In this document: positions 8,775 to 17,112 of the stretch, one piece after another | Position numbering within the stretch: position 1 is the stretch's first letter | How the letters are laid out: each line of letters starts with the position of its first letter | Source: an uncultured Corynebacterium sp. | GTDB lineage: Bacteria > Actinomycetota > Actinomycetes > Mycobacteriales > Mycobacteriaceae | Direction of reading: 5' to 3' | Assembly (NCBI RefSeq): GCF_946221935.1 | Contig: NZ_CAMIGN010000011.1 | Coordinates: 1 to 64,000 of the forward strand | DNA length: 64,000 nucleotides | Made by a program: the position numbers and the translations under genes | The notes under the pieces: generated by a model | Told to the model about the DNA's origin: nothing | The model's database searches: none | Seen by the model: the letters and a program-made list of their open reading frames with translations, nothing else

Positions 8775-8801
8775 CCAACATTCCAACTATTGGAGTGTTG
8801 G
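8775..8801 (-). terminator. Hairpin between infA and rpsM
   Basis: A 12-bp stem with one G:U-type mismatch (8775-8786 with 8790-8801, loop CTA), followed on the minus strand by TTTCGC. It may terminate or attenuate the infA transcript ahead of rpsM. The short T-run makes full termination uncertain. Confidence 0.5.
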
Positions 8802-8894
8802 AAGGAGGGCTCCGGCCGCCGCGGCCAGAGGTAGTGACCAGGAAGCGCTGCGCTAACAGCGATTCCCAGGTTGGATGTGTGGAGGCTTAACGAT

Positions 8895-9116
8895 TTACTT
8901 GTAGCGATAAACGATGCGCCCACGGGTCAGGTCGTAGGGAGACAGCTCCACGACGACGCGATCCTCGGGCAGGATACGGATGTAGTGCTGGCGCATCTTG
9001 CCGGAAATGTGAGCCAATACCTTGTGGCCATTGTCCAGTTCGACACGGAACATCGCGTTCGGCAGGGGCTCGACAATGCGACCCTCAACCTCGATGGCGC
9101 CTTCCTTCTTTGCCAT
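8895..9116 (-). CDS. infA: Translation initiation factor IF-1
   Basis: Single OB-fold initiation factor, 73 residues including the initial Met. Start taken at the ATG at 9116 (MAKKEGAIEVEGRIVEPLPN). Conserved FRVELDNGHKVLAHISGKMR and the C-terminal LTRGRIVYRYK are present. In many actinobacteria map lies directly upstream; here a DAACS symporter separates them. Confidence 0.97.
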   Translation of the reverse strand: MAKKEGAIEVEGRIVEPLPNAMFRVELDNGHKVLAHISGKMRQHYIRILPEDRVVVELSPYDLTRGRIVYRYK

Positions 9117-9289
9117 ATCCTCCAACGTTTCCCCAGCTCAGATAGCTGGATGGGTGATGTTTTGCTACATGTGGCACACATATGGACTTTTCCACTGCTG
9201 GCCTTTTCGACGTTCTACCGATCACCAGCAGAGACGAAAGCCTCATGCACCACCTGCTAACAATACACGCGACCTGCGCATATGCAAAA

Positions 9290-9326
9290 ACGCTCACTCT
9301 GAACCATTCAAATTCAGCGTGAGCGT
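9290..9326 (-). terminator. Terminator downstream of the DAACS symporter gene
   Basis: Arms 9290-9303 and 9313-9326 pair over 14 bp with one mismatch (ACGCTCACTCTGAA against TTCAGCGTGAGCGT). On the minus strand the hairpin is followed by five T residues. It lies about 23 bp past the symporter stop codon. Confidence 0.85.
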
Positions 9327-9348
9327 CGATATCTCGGTGGTAGCAGGC

Positions 9349-10542
9349 TTAGGCGTGCTGCTCCTCGCGGCGCAGCTGCCCCTTCGCCAAACGGTTCACC
9401 GTCAGCGCAATTGCACCGTCACCAGTGACGTTACATGCAGTACCGAAGGAATCGATGGCGATGTATGCCGCAATCATCAGCGCCACCTGGCCATCGTCGA
9501 AGCCCAGCTGAGACTGCAGCAGCCCCACTGCGGCCATGATGGCGCCACCCGGCACGCCCGGCGCGGCAATCATCATGACGCCCAGCAAGAAAATGAAGCC
9601 CAACGCCATACCGGCGCTCATATCAATGCCCGTCATGTAGACGATGGAGAAAGCAAACAGGGCGATCTTCTGCATGGAGCCGGACAGGTGCACTGTCGCA
9701 CACAGAGGCACCACGAAATCAGCCACGGACTGCGTAACGCCATTCTTACGGGTGCACTCCAGGGTCACAGGAATGGTCGCTGCGGAGGAGGAGGTACCCA
9801 GTGCGGTGAAATATGCCGGCATCATATTCTTCAGCGCCTTGAACGGGTTGCGCCCGGCAAAGACTCCCGCCAACACGTACTGAAGCAGCAAGATTAGCCA
9901 GGTCATCACGACCGCGAGGATGAGCACCTTCGAGAACTGGGTTAGCGTCAGCTTCAGATTGCCGTTCATGCCCATCGTCAGGAACACACCGAAGATGTAG
10001 ATCGGCAACAGCGGGATGATGAAGTTCTCAATCACCTTCATCGTTACCTCGCGCAGCTCCTCAGCACCCTTGTACAGCACCTCGGTACGCATGGAGGCCA
10101 TGGCGATGCCCACAGTAAAGGCCAGCAGCAAGGCGGACATCACGCCCATGGGTGGATCCATCTCTACAGAGAAGAACGGCTGCAAAGCGCCCGCGTCGAT
10201 GTCTTCAGCCTCGATAATCGAGTCGCTGCCGAGCAGAGACGGGTACGTTCCTTCGGCCACGCCGTAGGCAATCAAGCCCGAAACGATGGTCGAAACATAG
10301 GCAATGCCAGCAGTTACACCCAGCCACTTGCCTGCCCCGCGCCCCAGGCTGGCGATTGCCGGCGCGATCAGCGCGAAAATCAAGACCGGGACGAAGAATC
10401 CCAGGAAGTTACTAAACAGTCCGTTAAACGTTGCGAACAGGCGCCCCGCCCATTCCGGGAAAAACAGGCTGCATACGATGCCCAAAATAATCGCAACGAT
10501 AATCTTGAACAGCAGTGATTTAAAAAGACGGGATAGATTCAT
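9349..10542 (-). CDS. Dicarboxylate/amino acid:cation symporter (DAACS family)
   Basis: Sodium- or proton-coupled symporter of the GltP/SstT superfamily, 397 residues, with about eight hydrophobic helices. The N-terminus (SLLFKIIVAIILGIVCSLFF) is family-typical. The re-entrant loop HP1 region carries ALGTSSSAATIPVTLE. The C-terminal transport core has PGVPGGAIMAA and AIDSFGTACNVTGDGAIAL, the Na+/substrate-binding signature. The substrate (glutamate, dicarboxylate or Ser/Thr) cannot be fixed. It has its own terminator and probably its own promoter, and interrupts the usual map-infA adjacency. Confidence 0.9.
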   Translation of the reverse strand: MNLSRLFKSLLFKIIVAIILGIVCSLFFPEWAGRLFATFNGLFSNFLGFFVPVLIFALIAPAIASLGRGAGKWLGVTAGIAYVSTIVSGLIAYGVAEGTYPSLLGSDSIIEAEDIDAGALQPFFSVEMDPPMGVMSALLLAFTVGIAMASMRTEVLYKGAEELREVTMKVIENFIIPLLPIYIFGVFLTMGMNGNLKLTLTQFSKVLILAVVMTWLILLLQYVLAGVFAGRNPFKALKNMMPAYFTALGTSSSAATIPVTLECTRKNGVTQSVADFVVPLCATVHLSGSMQKIALFAFSIVYMTGIDMSAGMALGFIFLLGVMMIAAPGVPGGAIMAAVGLLQSQLGFDDGQVALMIAAYIAIDSFGTACNVTGDGAIALTVNRLAKGQLRREEQHA

Positions 10543-10732
10543 GCTGGCGCTTCCCTTTGCACATGCTTGTAGGTCCTCAAGAAACGATTAATGATTAGCG
10601 TACCCTGACTACTTCATGCCCCAATAATCGCCCTTGCCCCATTAACCCCTTCTCCCCGCCTTAAGCCCCTCGAATTCACGCCAGCGAGGTCGCACAGGCA
10701 GGGGACGTCACAAAGAGTGCGGAGGAAAACCC

Positions 10733-11527
10733 CTACTTGCGCGGTGTCAGGATGCGCGGTCCATCAGCGGTCGCCGCGACGGTGTGCTCCCAGTGGGACG
10801 CGAAGCTGCCATCATCGGTGAGCACTGACCATTCGTCGTCGAGAACATGGGAATCCGCAGTGCCCAGCGCCAGCATCGGCTCGATCGCCAGGACGGAGCC
10901 CTCCTGGATCTCTGGCCCGCGCCCACCGCGGCCTTCGTTGGCCAAGTACGGATCTTCGTGCATGGTGCGCCCGATACCGTGGCCGCCGTAGCCGTCGACG
11001 ATCCACAGCTCTACGTCAAACTTCTTCTCCGCGGCTTCGGTGGCCTGCTCCAGCGCCCAGGACACATCGGTCAGGCGGTTGCCCGGCACCATAGCCTTCA
11101 GCCCCTCGTACAGCACCCATTCGGTAGCGCGGTTGAGGCGATCGTGTTCATCGGCAATCTCTCCGATGCCAAAAGTCCACGCTGAGTCCCCCACCCAGCC
11201 ATTGAGCGTAGCCCCGCAGTCGACGGAGATGAGGTCACCTTCCTTCAGCACAACATCCTCCGAAGGAATTCCGTGGACGATCATGTCGTTCGGGCTCGCA
11301 CAGATCGATCCAGGGAAGCCACCATATCCCTTGAACGTGGGCACGGCACCATGGTCGCGGATAACCTGCTCAGCTACACGGTCAAGGTCGAGAGTGGTTT
11401 TGCCCGGCGCAGCGGCCTTCTTCACTTCCTGCAGTGCCAGCCCGACGATTTCCCCGGCCGCCTGCATAGCGTCTAGCTGCTCGGGAGTCTTCGCTGCGAT
11501 CTTCTTGTTCTTTCGCCGAAAACCCAT
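10733..11527 (-). CDS. map: Methionine aminopeptidase, type I
   Basis: Metalloprotease that removes the initiator methionine, 264 residues. The five metal ligands are visible: Asp in ISVDCGATLNGW, Asp in WVGDSAWTF, His in GYGGHGIGRTMHE, Glu in AIEPMLALG and Glu in SHWEHTVA. It follows adk on the minus strand after 154 bp that contain a stem-loop. It lacks a long N-terminal extension. Confidence 0.97.
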   Translation of the reverse strand: MGFRRKNKKIAAKTPEQLDAMQAAGEIVGLALQEVKKAAAPGKTTLDLDRVAEQVIRDHGAVPTFKGYGGFPGSICASPNDMIVHGIPSEDVVLKEGDLISVDCGATLNGWVGDSAWTFGIGEIADEHDRLNRATEWVLYEGLKAMVPGNRLTDVSWALEQATEAAEKKFDVELWIVDGYGGHGIGRTMHEDPYLANEGRGGRGPEIQEGSVLAIEPMLALGTADSHVLDDEWSVLTDDGSFASHWEHTVAATADGPRILTPRK

Positions 11528-11623
11528 TGTTTCGCCTGTCCTTGTTTCTTTGTTGTGTGCTTCTTTGTTGTGTTTTTGTCTGTTTCTTTGGTGACGCCAC
11601 CCTCACGGGGTGAATAACCACAA

Positions 11624-11664
11624 ATCCCGCCAGGTCGGACCGTGTGGGGACCGGCTGGCGGGAT
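11624..11664 (-). terminator. Stem-loop downstream of adk
   Basis: A perfect 10-bp inverted repeat ATCCCGCCAG / CTGGCGGGAT (11624-11633 and 11655-11664). On the minus strand it is followed by TTTGTGGTTATT, only moderately T-rich. It may end or weaken the secY-adk transcript before map. Confidence 0.55.
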
Positions 11665-11681
11665 GCGCGATTGCGTGGAGT

Positions 11682-12227
11682 TTACTTGTCCAGCGCGTTC
11701 AGCGTGGTGGTGGAGATATCCTCCACGGTGCCCTCTGCGTCGATGTTCAACAGGATGTCCTTGTAGTGGTCGATCAGCGGGGCGGTCTCGTTGCGGTAGA
11801 CCTCCAGGCGGGTACGGATCGTTTCCTCGTTATCGTCGTTGCGGCCGCGGGCCAGCATGCGGTCGACGACAACGTCCTCGGAGACAACGTAGTTGATTAC
11901 GGCATCCAGGGAGTGGCCGTCGTCCTGCAGCATCTTCTCCAGCAGCTCTGCCTGTTCGATGGTGCGGGGGAAGCCATCCAGCAGGAAGCCCTTGGCGGCA
12001 TCTTCCTGGTTCAGGCGGTCGCGAACCATGTCAGCGGTGACAGAGGTGGGAACCAGCTTGCCTGCATCCATGTACTCCTGCGCCTGCTTGCCCAGTTCGG
12101 TGCCCTGGGAGATGTTGGCGCGGAACAGATCGCCGGTGGAGATGTGCGGGATCTTCAGGGAGTCGGACAGCAGGGATGCTTGGGTGCCCTTACCAGCGCC
12201 GGGAGGGCCGAGCAGAACTAGTCTCAT
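11682..12227 (-). CDS. adk: Adenylate kinase
   Basis: Catalyses ATP + AMP to 2 ADP, 181 residues. P-loop GPPGAGKGTQ is at residues 7-16, the AMP-binding region is HISTGDLFRANI, and GFPRTIEQAELLE follows. The LID region is the short form (ARGRNDDNEETIRTRLEVY) without zinc cysteines, typical of actinobacterial enzymes. The start codon overlaps the secY stop by 4 bp, so the two genes are translationally coupled. Confidence 0.98.
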   Translation of the reverse strand: MRLVLLGPPGAGKGTQASLLSDSLKIPHISTGDLFRANISQGTELGKQAQEYMDAGKLVPTSVTADMVRDRLNQEDAAKGFLLDGFPRTIEQAELLEKMLQDDGHSLDAVINYVVSEDVVVDRMLARGRNDDNEETIRTRLEVYRNETAPLIDHYKDILLNIDAEGTVEDISTTTLNALDK

Positions 12228-13558
12228 TTCAGGAATCCTTCGTAGTTAGACTGCATGACTTGCGATTCGAGTTGCTTGATCGTGGTCAGAGCCACAGACA
12301 CCAGAATCAGGATAGCGGTACCACCAAATGGCATCTGTCCCTGTCCGCCGGCCTGTGCCGTCTGCACACCCATGTTGATCAAGATGTTCGGCAGGGCGGC
12401 GATAGCGGCCAGGTAGATGGAACCGACGATCAGCAGACGGTTCATCACATATCCAAGGTACTCCGCGGTCGGACGGCCCGGACGGATGCCCGGAATGAAG
12501 CCACCGTACTTCTTCATGTTGTCTGCCTGATCGTACGGGTCATACTGCACAGAGACGTAGAAGAAGGAGAAGAAGATGATTAGGCCGACGTAAACCAGGA
12601 TGTATTGCCAGGCGGCCGGGTTCGACAGCACCGCCATGACGTTACGGTTCCACCAGTTGTCCTGCCCGGCGGCCTGTGGGTTGCCGGACTGGATGATCTG
12701 GGTAATGAGGATCGGAACGGTCAGCAGTGAGGAGGCGAAAATCACGGGGATAACGCCGGCCTGGTTAACCTTCAGCGGCAGGTAGGTGGAAGTCTCACCG
12801 TACTGGCGGCGGCCAATCATGCGCTTTGCGTACTGAACGGGGATGCGGCGCTGACCCTGCTCGATAAAGACCACGCCGACAACCAGGATCAGAACGCCAA
12901 CGATGACACCGGCAAAGACGAAGCCGCCGGAGCCCGAGAAGATTGATGCGCCCTGTGCCGGAAGCGACGTTGCGATACCCGCGAAGATCAGCAGGGACAT
13001 GCCGTTGCCGATACCACGGTCGGTGATGAGCTCGCCGATCCACATCAGCAGCACCGCACCGGAGGTCATAATCATCACCATGGTGACGAGGCCGAAGATG
13101 CCGGTATCTTCCTTAAGCACCTGCACGCCTTGCCCCAGTAGCTGGCGGCGATCCGCCAGCGCCACGATGCCGGCAGACTGCAGCAGTGCGAGAGCCACAG
13201 TGAGATAACGGGTGTACTCCGTCATCTTCGCCTGGCCGGACTGGCCTTCCTTCTTCAGCTGTTCAAACTTCGGGATCACCACTGTGAGCAGCTGAACGAT
13301 AATGGACGCGGTGATGTACGGCATAATGCCGACGGCGAAGACAGAAAGCTTCAGCAGCGCACCGCCCGAAAACAGGTTGATCAGGGAGTACATGGCCGAG
13401 TTATCGGTCAGACCCTTGATCTGCGCTTGAATCGAGCCGTAATCCACGCCTGGGGTGGGGATCTGGGCGCCAATGCGATAGAGGATGATCATCGCAAGGG
13501 AGAACAAGATCTTCTTACGAAGATCTGCGTTCTTGAACGCCGAGGAGATGGCGGACAA
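12224..13558 (-). CDS. secY: Preprotein translocase channel subunit SecY
   Basis: Central pore protein of the Sec translocon, 444 residues, with about ten transmembrane helices. Typical segments are RKKILFSLAMIILYRIGAQI, GIMPYITASIIVQLL in the plug/TM2 region, and KYGGFIPGIRPGRPTAEYL in the cytoplasmic loop. A rho-independent terminator after rplO and a 278-bp gap suggest that secY-adk starts from its own promoter. Confidence 0.98.
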   Translation of the reverse strand: MSAISSAFKNADLRKKILFSLAMIILYRIGAQIPTPGVDYGSIQAQIKGLTDNSAMYSLINLFSGGALLKLSVFAVGIMPYITASIIVQLLTVVIPKFEQLKKEGQSGQAKMTEYTRYLTVALALLQSAGIVALADRRQLLGQGVQVLKEDTGIFGLVTMVMIMTSGAVLLMWIGELITDRGIGNGMSLLIFAGIATSLPAQGASIFSGSGGFVFAGVIVGVLILVVGVVFIEQGQRRIPVQYAKRMIGRRQYGETSTYLPLKVNQAGVIPVIFASSLLTVPILITQIIQSGNPQAAGQDNWWNRNVMAVLSNPAAWQYILVYVGLIIFFSFFYVSVQYDPYDQADNMKKYGGFIPGIRPGRPTAEYLGYVMNRLLIVGSIYLAAIAALPNILINMGVQTAQAGGQGQMPFGGTAILILVSVALTTIKQLESQVMQSNYEGFLK

Positions 13559-13655
13559 ACTTTGCCTCCTGTGTAGTTTCTTTCCGTAGTGCGGGATCTA
13601 CTGGCTAGCGCACCTGCACTTCAAGATACGCCCGCGGTGAGGCGACACTAATTGC

Positions 13656-13669
13656 AACCTGTACAGGTT
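13656..13669. promoter_or_regulatory. Perfect 14-bp palindrome upstream of secY
   Basis: AACCTGTACAGGTT is a perfect palindrome 98 bp upstream of the secY start, in the secY promoter region. It has the size and symmetry of an operator for a dimeric repressor. No regulator is assigned. Confidence 0.4.
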
Positions 13670-13762
13670 AGCAGACAGGACAAATGCTTAGGACACTCTA
13701 CCACCTACCACAAGCGCTATTTCAAATGGCACTTCCCCACCACTGCGCTTCGCCCCCAAAAT

Positions 13763-13801
13763 AATCGCCCTGCCAGCACATTACGTGCCGACAGGGCGAT
13801 T
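13763..13801 (-). terminator. Terminator downstream of rplO
   Basis: A perfect 10-bp stem AATCGCCCTG (13763-13772) / CAGGGCGATT (13792-13801), with an inner GCAC/GTGC pairing, followed on the minus strand by ATTTTGGGGG. It separates rpsH-rplO from secY-adk. Confidence 0.8.
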
Positions 13802-13836
13802 GTTAGTAACTAAGTCTGATTAGAACTTGTCTAGTC

Positions 13837-14286
13837 TTACTTAGCCTCGGTGACGGTGCCACCGGCAGCCTCGATCTTCTGCTTTGCAGAGCCCGAGAAC
13901 TTGTTAGCGGTGACGTTCAGCTTCACGCTGATCTCGCCGTTGCCCAGGATCTTCACCGGCTGGTTCTTACGAGCCAGGCCAGCAGCGACGATGTCTGCAA
14001 CGGTGACGTCGCCACCCTTGGAGAAAGCCTTCTCCAGGTCAGCCACGTTAACCACCTGGTAGGTGATCTTGGCGGGGTTGCGGAAGCCCTTCAGCTTAGG
14101 CAGACGCATGTGCAGTGGCATCTGGCCACCCTCGAATGCTGCCGATACCTGCTTACGAGCCTTGGTGCCCTTGGTACCACGACCTGCGGTCTTACCCTTG
14201 GATGCCTCACCACGACCAACGCGGGTCTTGGACTTCTTGGCGCCCGGAGCGGGGCGGAGGTCGTGGAGCTTAATTGGATCGCTCAT
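13837..14286 (-). CDS. rplO: 50S ribosomal protein L15
   Basis: L15, 149 residues. The glycine/arginine-rich N-terminus (GRGEASKGKTAGRGTKGTKA) and the segment MPLHMRLPKLKGFRNP are diagnostic. Last gene of the rpsH-rplF-rplR-rpsE-rpmD-rplO unit; a hairpin terminator follows. It begins 2 bp after rpmD. Confidence 0.98.
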   Translation of the reverse strand: MSDPIKLHDLRPAPGAKKSKTRVGRGEASKGKTAGRGTKGTKARKQVSAAFEGGQMPLHMRLPKLKGFRNPAKITYQVVNVADLEKAFSKGGDVTVADIVAAGLARKNQPVKILGNGEISVKLNVTANKFSGSAKQKIEAAGGTVTEAK

Positions 14287-14288
14287 GT

Positions 14289-14474
14289 TTACTCTCCTGC
14301 CACTTCTTCGACCTCGACCATGTGGCGCACAACGTTGATCTGGCCACGAACGATCGGGCTATCCTCACGGACAACCGACTGGCCAATGCGCTTCAGGCCG
14401 AGAGAGCGCATGGAATTGCGCTGCTTCGGCTTGGTTCCGACCAAGCCCTTGGTCTGGGTAATCTTCAAAGCCAT
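14289..14474 (-). CDS. rpmD: 50S ribosomal protein L30
   Basis: L30, 61 residues, with the core ITQTKGLVGTKPKQRNSMRS and LGLKRIGQSVVRED. It lies between rpsE and rplO in canonical order with 2-3 bp spacing on both sides. Confidence 0.97.
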   Translation of the reverse strand: MALKITQTKGLVGTKPKQRNSMRSLGLKRIGQSVVREDSPIVRGQINVVRHMVEVEEVAGE

Positions 14475-14477
14475 TTC

Positions 14478-15131
14478 TTATGCCCCCTGTCCTGCTGCAC
14501 GTGCGCGCAGCATAGCGGCCGGAGCAACCTCGTCCAGGGACTTGCCACGACGTGCGGCAACCTCTTCCGGACGCACCAGCTGCTTCAGCCCAGCGACGGT
14601 TGCGTGGACAATGTTGATGGCGTTGTCGGAGCCCAGGGACTTCGACAGGATGTCCTGCACGCCGGCGCACTCCAGCACCGGGCGGACAGCGCCACCGGCG
14701 ATCACACCGGTACCAGGGGCAGCAGGCTTCATCATGACGATGCCTGCAGCATCCTCACCCTGGACCGGGTGAGTGATGGTGCCGTTGATCATCGGAACGC
14801 GGAAGAAGTTCTTACGAGCCTCTTCAGCGCCCTTCTGGATAGCGGCAGGAACTTCCTTAGCCTTGCCGTAGCCGACGCCGACCATGCCCTGGCCGTCGCC
14901 GACGATAACCAGCGCGGTGAAGCTGAAGCGGCGACCGCCCTTTACAACCTTCGAGACGCGGTTAATGGTAACCACGCGCTCGATGAACTGGCTGCGCTCA
15001 TCCTGCTGGTTGCGACGATCGTTACGTCCGCCACGGTCGTTGTTGCGATCGTTGCGGTTGTTACGCTCGTTGCGCTCGTTCTTGTCGTTGTTCTCGGCGG
15101 AGCGTCCGCCGTTACGTTCACGTCCCGACAT
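14478..15131 (-). CDS. rpsE: 30S ribosomal protein S5 with Asn/Arg/Asp-rich N-terminal extension
   Basis: S5, 217 residues from the ATG at 15131, which has GGAAGGAA about 7 nt upstream; an adjacent GTG at 15134 would add one residue. The conserved core begins near residue 50 (FIERVVTINRVSKVVKGGRR) and includes GYGKAKEVPAAIQKG. The first ~47 residues are a low-complexity run built from repeated NERN / NRND / RNNDRGGRND units. That extension is unusual in length and composition and may contact rRNA or be disordered. Canonical spc operon context. Confidence 0.97.
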   Translation of the reverse strand: MSGRERNGGRSAENNDKNERNERNNRNDRNNDRGGRNDRRNQQDERSQFIERVVTINRVSKVVKGGRRFSFTALVIVGDGQGMVGVGYGKAKEVPAAIQKGAEEARKNFFRVPMINGTITHPVQGEDAAGIVMMKPAAPGTGVIAGGAVRPVLECAGVQDILSKSLGSDNAINIVHATVAGLKQLVRPEEVAARRGKSLDEVAPAAMLRARAAGQGA

Positions 15132-15171
15132 CACGCGTTCCTTCCGTTGGTGTTGTTCGTGGAGTTGGTCA

Positions 15172-15576
15172 TTAGAACTTCAGACCACCTTCGCGGGCAG
15201 CGTCAGCCAAAGCGGCAACGCGGCCGTGGTACTTGTAGCCTGCGCGGTCGAAGACAACAGCCTCGATGCCAGCGGCCTTGGCGCGCTCGGCGATCAGCTG
15301 GCCAACCTTCGCACCGCGTGCCTTCTTGTCGCCCTCCATGGCACGTACATCTGCTTCCATCGTAGAAGCTGCGACCAGGGTGTGGCCTGCAACATCGTCG
15401 ATGACCTGTGCGTGCATGTGGCGAGAGGTGCGGTGAATAACCAGACGCGGGGTCTCCGGGGTACCGGAGAGGTTCTTGCGGATACGGAAGTGACGACGTG
15501 CGCGTGCAGTGCGGCGGCGGGTGGAGATGTCCTTGCCCACCGGCAGACGCTTTTCGTTTTGTGCAGTGTTGCTCAT
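15172..15576 (-). CDS. rplR: 50S ribosomal protein L18
   Basis: 5S rRNA-binding protein L18, 134 residues. RRRTARARRHFRIRKNLSGT and PRLVIHRTSRHMHAQVIDD are characteristic. Its start codon overlaps the rplF stop by one base (TAATG), implying coupled translation. Confidence 0.98.
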   Translation of the reverse strand: MSNTAQNEKRLPVGKDISTRRRTARARRHFRIRKNLSGTPETPRLVIHRTSRHMHAQVIDDVAGHTLVAASTMEADVRAMEGDKKARGAKVGQLIAERAKAAGIEAVVFDRAGYKYHGRVAALADAAREGGLKF

Positions 15577-16112
15577 TACTTACCCGTCTTTCCGACCTTG
15601 CGACGGACCTGCTCGCCCTCGTAGCGAATGCCCTTGCCCTTGTAAGGATCGTCCTTACGCAGACGACGGATGTTCGCGGCGATCTGTCCGACCTGCTGCT
15701 TGTCGATACCAGTGATGGAGAACTTGGTGTTGCCATCCACGGCGAAGGTGATGCCCTCCGGTGCCTCAATCAGCACAGGGTGGGAGTAGCCCAGCGCGAA
15801 CTCCAGGTTCTTGCCCTTGAGCTGCACACGGTAACCAACACCGAAGATTTCCATCTTGATGGTGTAGCCCTTCGTCACGCCCTCGATCATGTTGAAGACC
15901 AGGGAACGGGACAGGCCGTGCAGGGAACGATTCTTGCGGTGATCATCCGGGCGGGAAACGAGGATCTCCTCGCCTTCCTGCACCACGGTGATCGGAGCCG
16001 GAATGTCCTGGCTCAGGGTGCCCTTCGGACCCTTAACCTCGACAGACTGGCCGTTGATGTTGATGGTGACGCCAGAGGGGACAGCCACCGGTGCCTTGCC
16101 AACACGAGACAT
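15576..16112 (-). CDS. rplF: 50S ribosomal protein L6
   Basis: L6, 178 residues, with MSRVGKAPVAVPSGV at the N-terminus, VKGPKGTLSQ, and the C-terminal RNA-binding segment RKDDPYKGKGIRYEGE. It follows rpsH by 18 bp. Confidence 0.98.
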   Translation of the reverse strand: MSRVGKAPVAVPSGVTININGQSVEVKGPKGTLSQDIPAPITVVQEGEEILVSRPDDHRKNRSLHGLSRSLVFNMIEGVTKGYTIKMEIFGVGYRVQLKGKNLEFALGYSHPVLIEAPEGITFAVDGNTKFSITGIDKQQVGQIAANIRRLRKDDPYKGKGIRYEGEQVRRKVGKTGK

Positions 16113-16130
16113 GGTTTAGACCTCCTCTAG

Positions 16131-16529
16131 TTACCAGACGTAGGCGAGAACTTCTCCGCCCACACCCTTGTTCTGTGCCTCACGGTCGGTCAGCAGACCG
16201 TGGGACGTGGAAATGATGGCCACACCCAGGCCGCCGAGGACCTGTGGCAGCTCGTTGGACTTTGCGTACACACGAAGACCCGGCTTAGAAACACGACGCA
16301 GCCCGGAGATAGAACGCTCGCGGGACGGGCCGTACTTCAGCTCAATGTCCAGTGTCTTGCCAACCTTGGCGTCGGTGACGGTGAAGTCAGCAATGTAACC
16401 CTCCTCCTTGAGGATCTCAGCGATGTTCGCCTTGATCTTGGAAGAAGGCATGGAGACGGAATCATGGAACGCGTTTGACGCGTTCCGCACGCGGGACAGC
16501 ATGTCCGCGATGGGATCAGTCATGGTCAT
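16131..16529 (-). CDS. rpsH: 30S ribosomal protein S8
   Basis: S8, 132 residues: DPIADMLSRVRNAS at the N-terminus and ISTSHGLLTDREAQNKGVGG at the C-terminus. It is the first gene of its unit. In the canonical spc order it would follow rpsN and rplE, but here rpsN is missing and a secreted-protein gene on the opposite strand separates rplE from rpsH. Confidence 0.98.
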   Translation of the reverse strand: MTMTDPIADMLSRVRNASNAFHDSVSMPSSKIKANIAEILKEEGYIADFTVTDAKVGKTLDIELKYGPSRERSISGLRRVSKPGLRVYAKSNELPQVLGGLGVAIISTSHGLLTDREAQNKGVGGEVLAYVW

Positions 16530-17061
16530 AAGTTTTGACCCATAGCCTTTCTCATTGCGGTTCCCAACCCACCCAGACTGCGTGTACCGCGCGCTTGCTG
16601 GCTACTAGCGCGCCCCATGCTAAATAACGTGGGGTGCTCGCCGCCGTGTCCGCGCGGCCGCTCTATTGGGCGAGGGGCCTACAACAAAGTGGTTTGATGT
16701 TTACACTGCTCACGTTGCTGAGCCAGTCTTTCAGGCATGAGGCAACGCAAGACCAGATAACTCTAGCAACCACCTGCATGTTTACCCAAATCGCTGTTGA
16801 GGAAATGACGCCCCTAGATTCAGAACCTAAGGTCTCACAACCCTTGACACCACGGAGCGCAAAATAAGTAGCCAATATGCTACTCCTGAACACCCAATAA
16901 GCGATATGTCATATCTTCTCTTAGCTTTAAACTGCGAAAACAAGGCGTTACGTGAGATGTATCACAAATGCGAGTAACGCCTTGAAAAGTTGATTGGTGA
17001 TTCACTACACATGTTGTACGTACTCAAAGTACGAGACTATTTGCGCCGCAATCAATCGCAG
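16530..17061. other. Intergenic region with long hairpin between rpsH and the first secreted-protein gene
   Basis: This stretch of over 500 bp is less GC-rich than its surroundings and has no convincing gene. It must contain the minus-strand rpsH promoter. A perfect 11-bp inverted repeat (CAAGGCGTTAC 16941-16951 / GTAACGCCTTG 16974-16984) has A-rich flanks on both sides, so it could act as a terminator on the minus strand, or belong to an unannotated transcript. Confidence 0.5.
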
Positions 17062-17090
17062 TTGACTCGGCACAATCGCAGTTCTATACA
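17062..17090 (+). promoter_or_regulatory. Sigma-70-type promoter of the first secreted-protein gene
   Basis: TTGACT (17062-17067), a 17-bp spacer, then TATACA (17085-17090). Transcription would start near 17097, with a short leader containing GGAAGGAAA just before the TTG start at 17113. Spacing and hexamers are close to the housekeeping consensus. Confidence 0.75.
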
Positions 17091-17112
17091 CCCCTCATGG
17101 AAGGAAAATTCT

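Noticed and set aside
8652..8894. Possible rpmJ (L36) gene between infA and rpsM
   Set aside because: No frame with the short Cys/His-containing or Cys-free L36 pattern is present.
16990..17112. N-terminal extension of the first secreted-protein frame
   Set aside because: It would place a charged segment before the signal peptide and covers the promoter hexamers and ribosome-binding site for the TTG at 17113.
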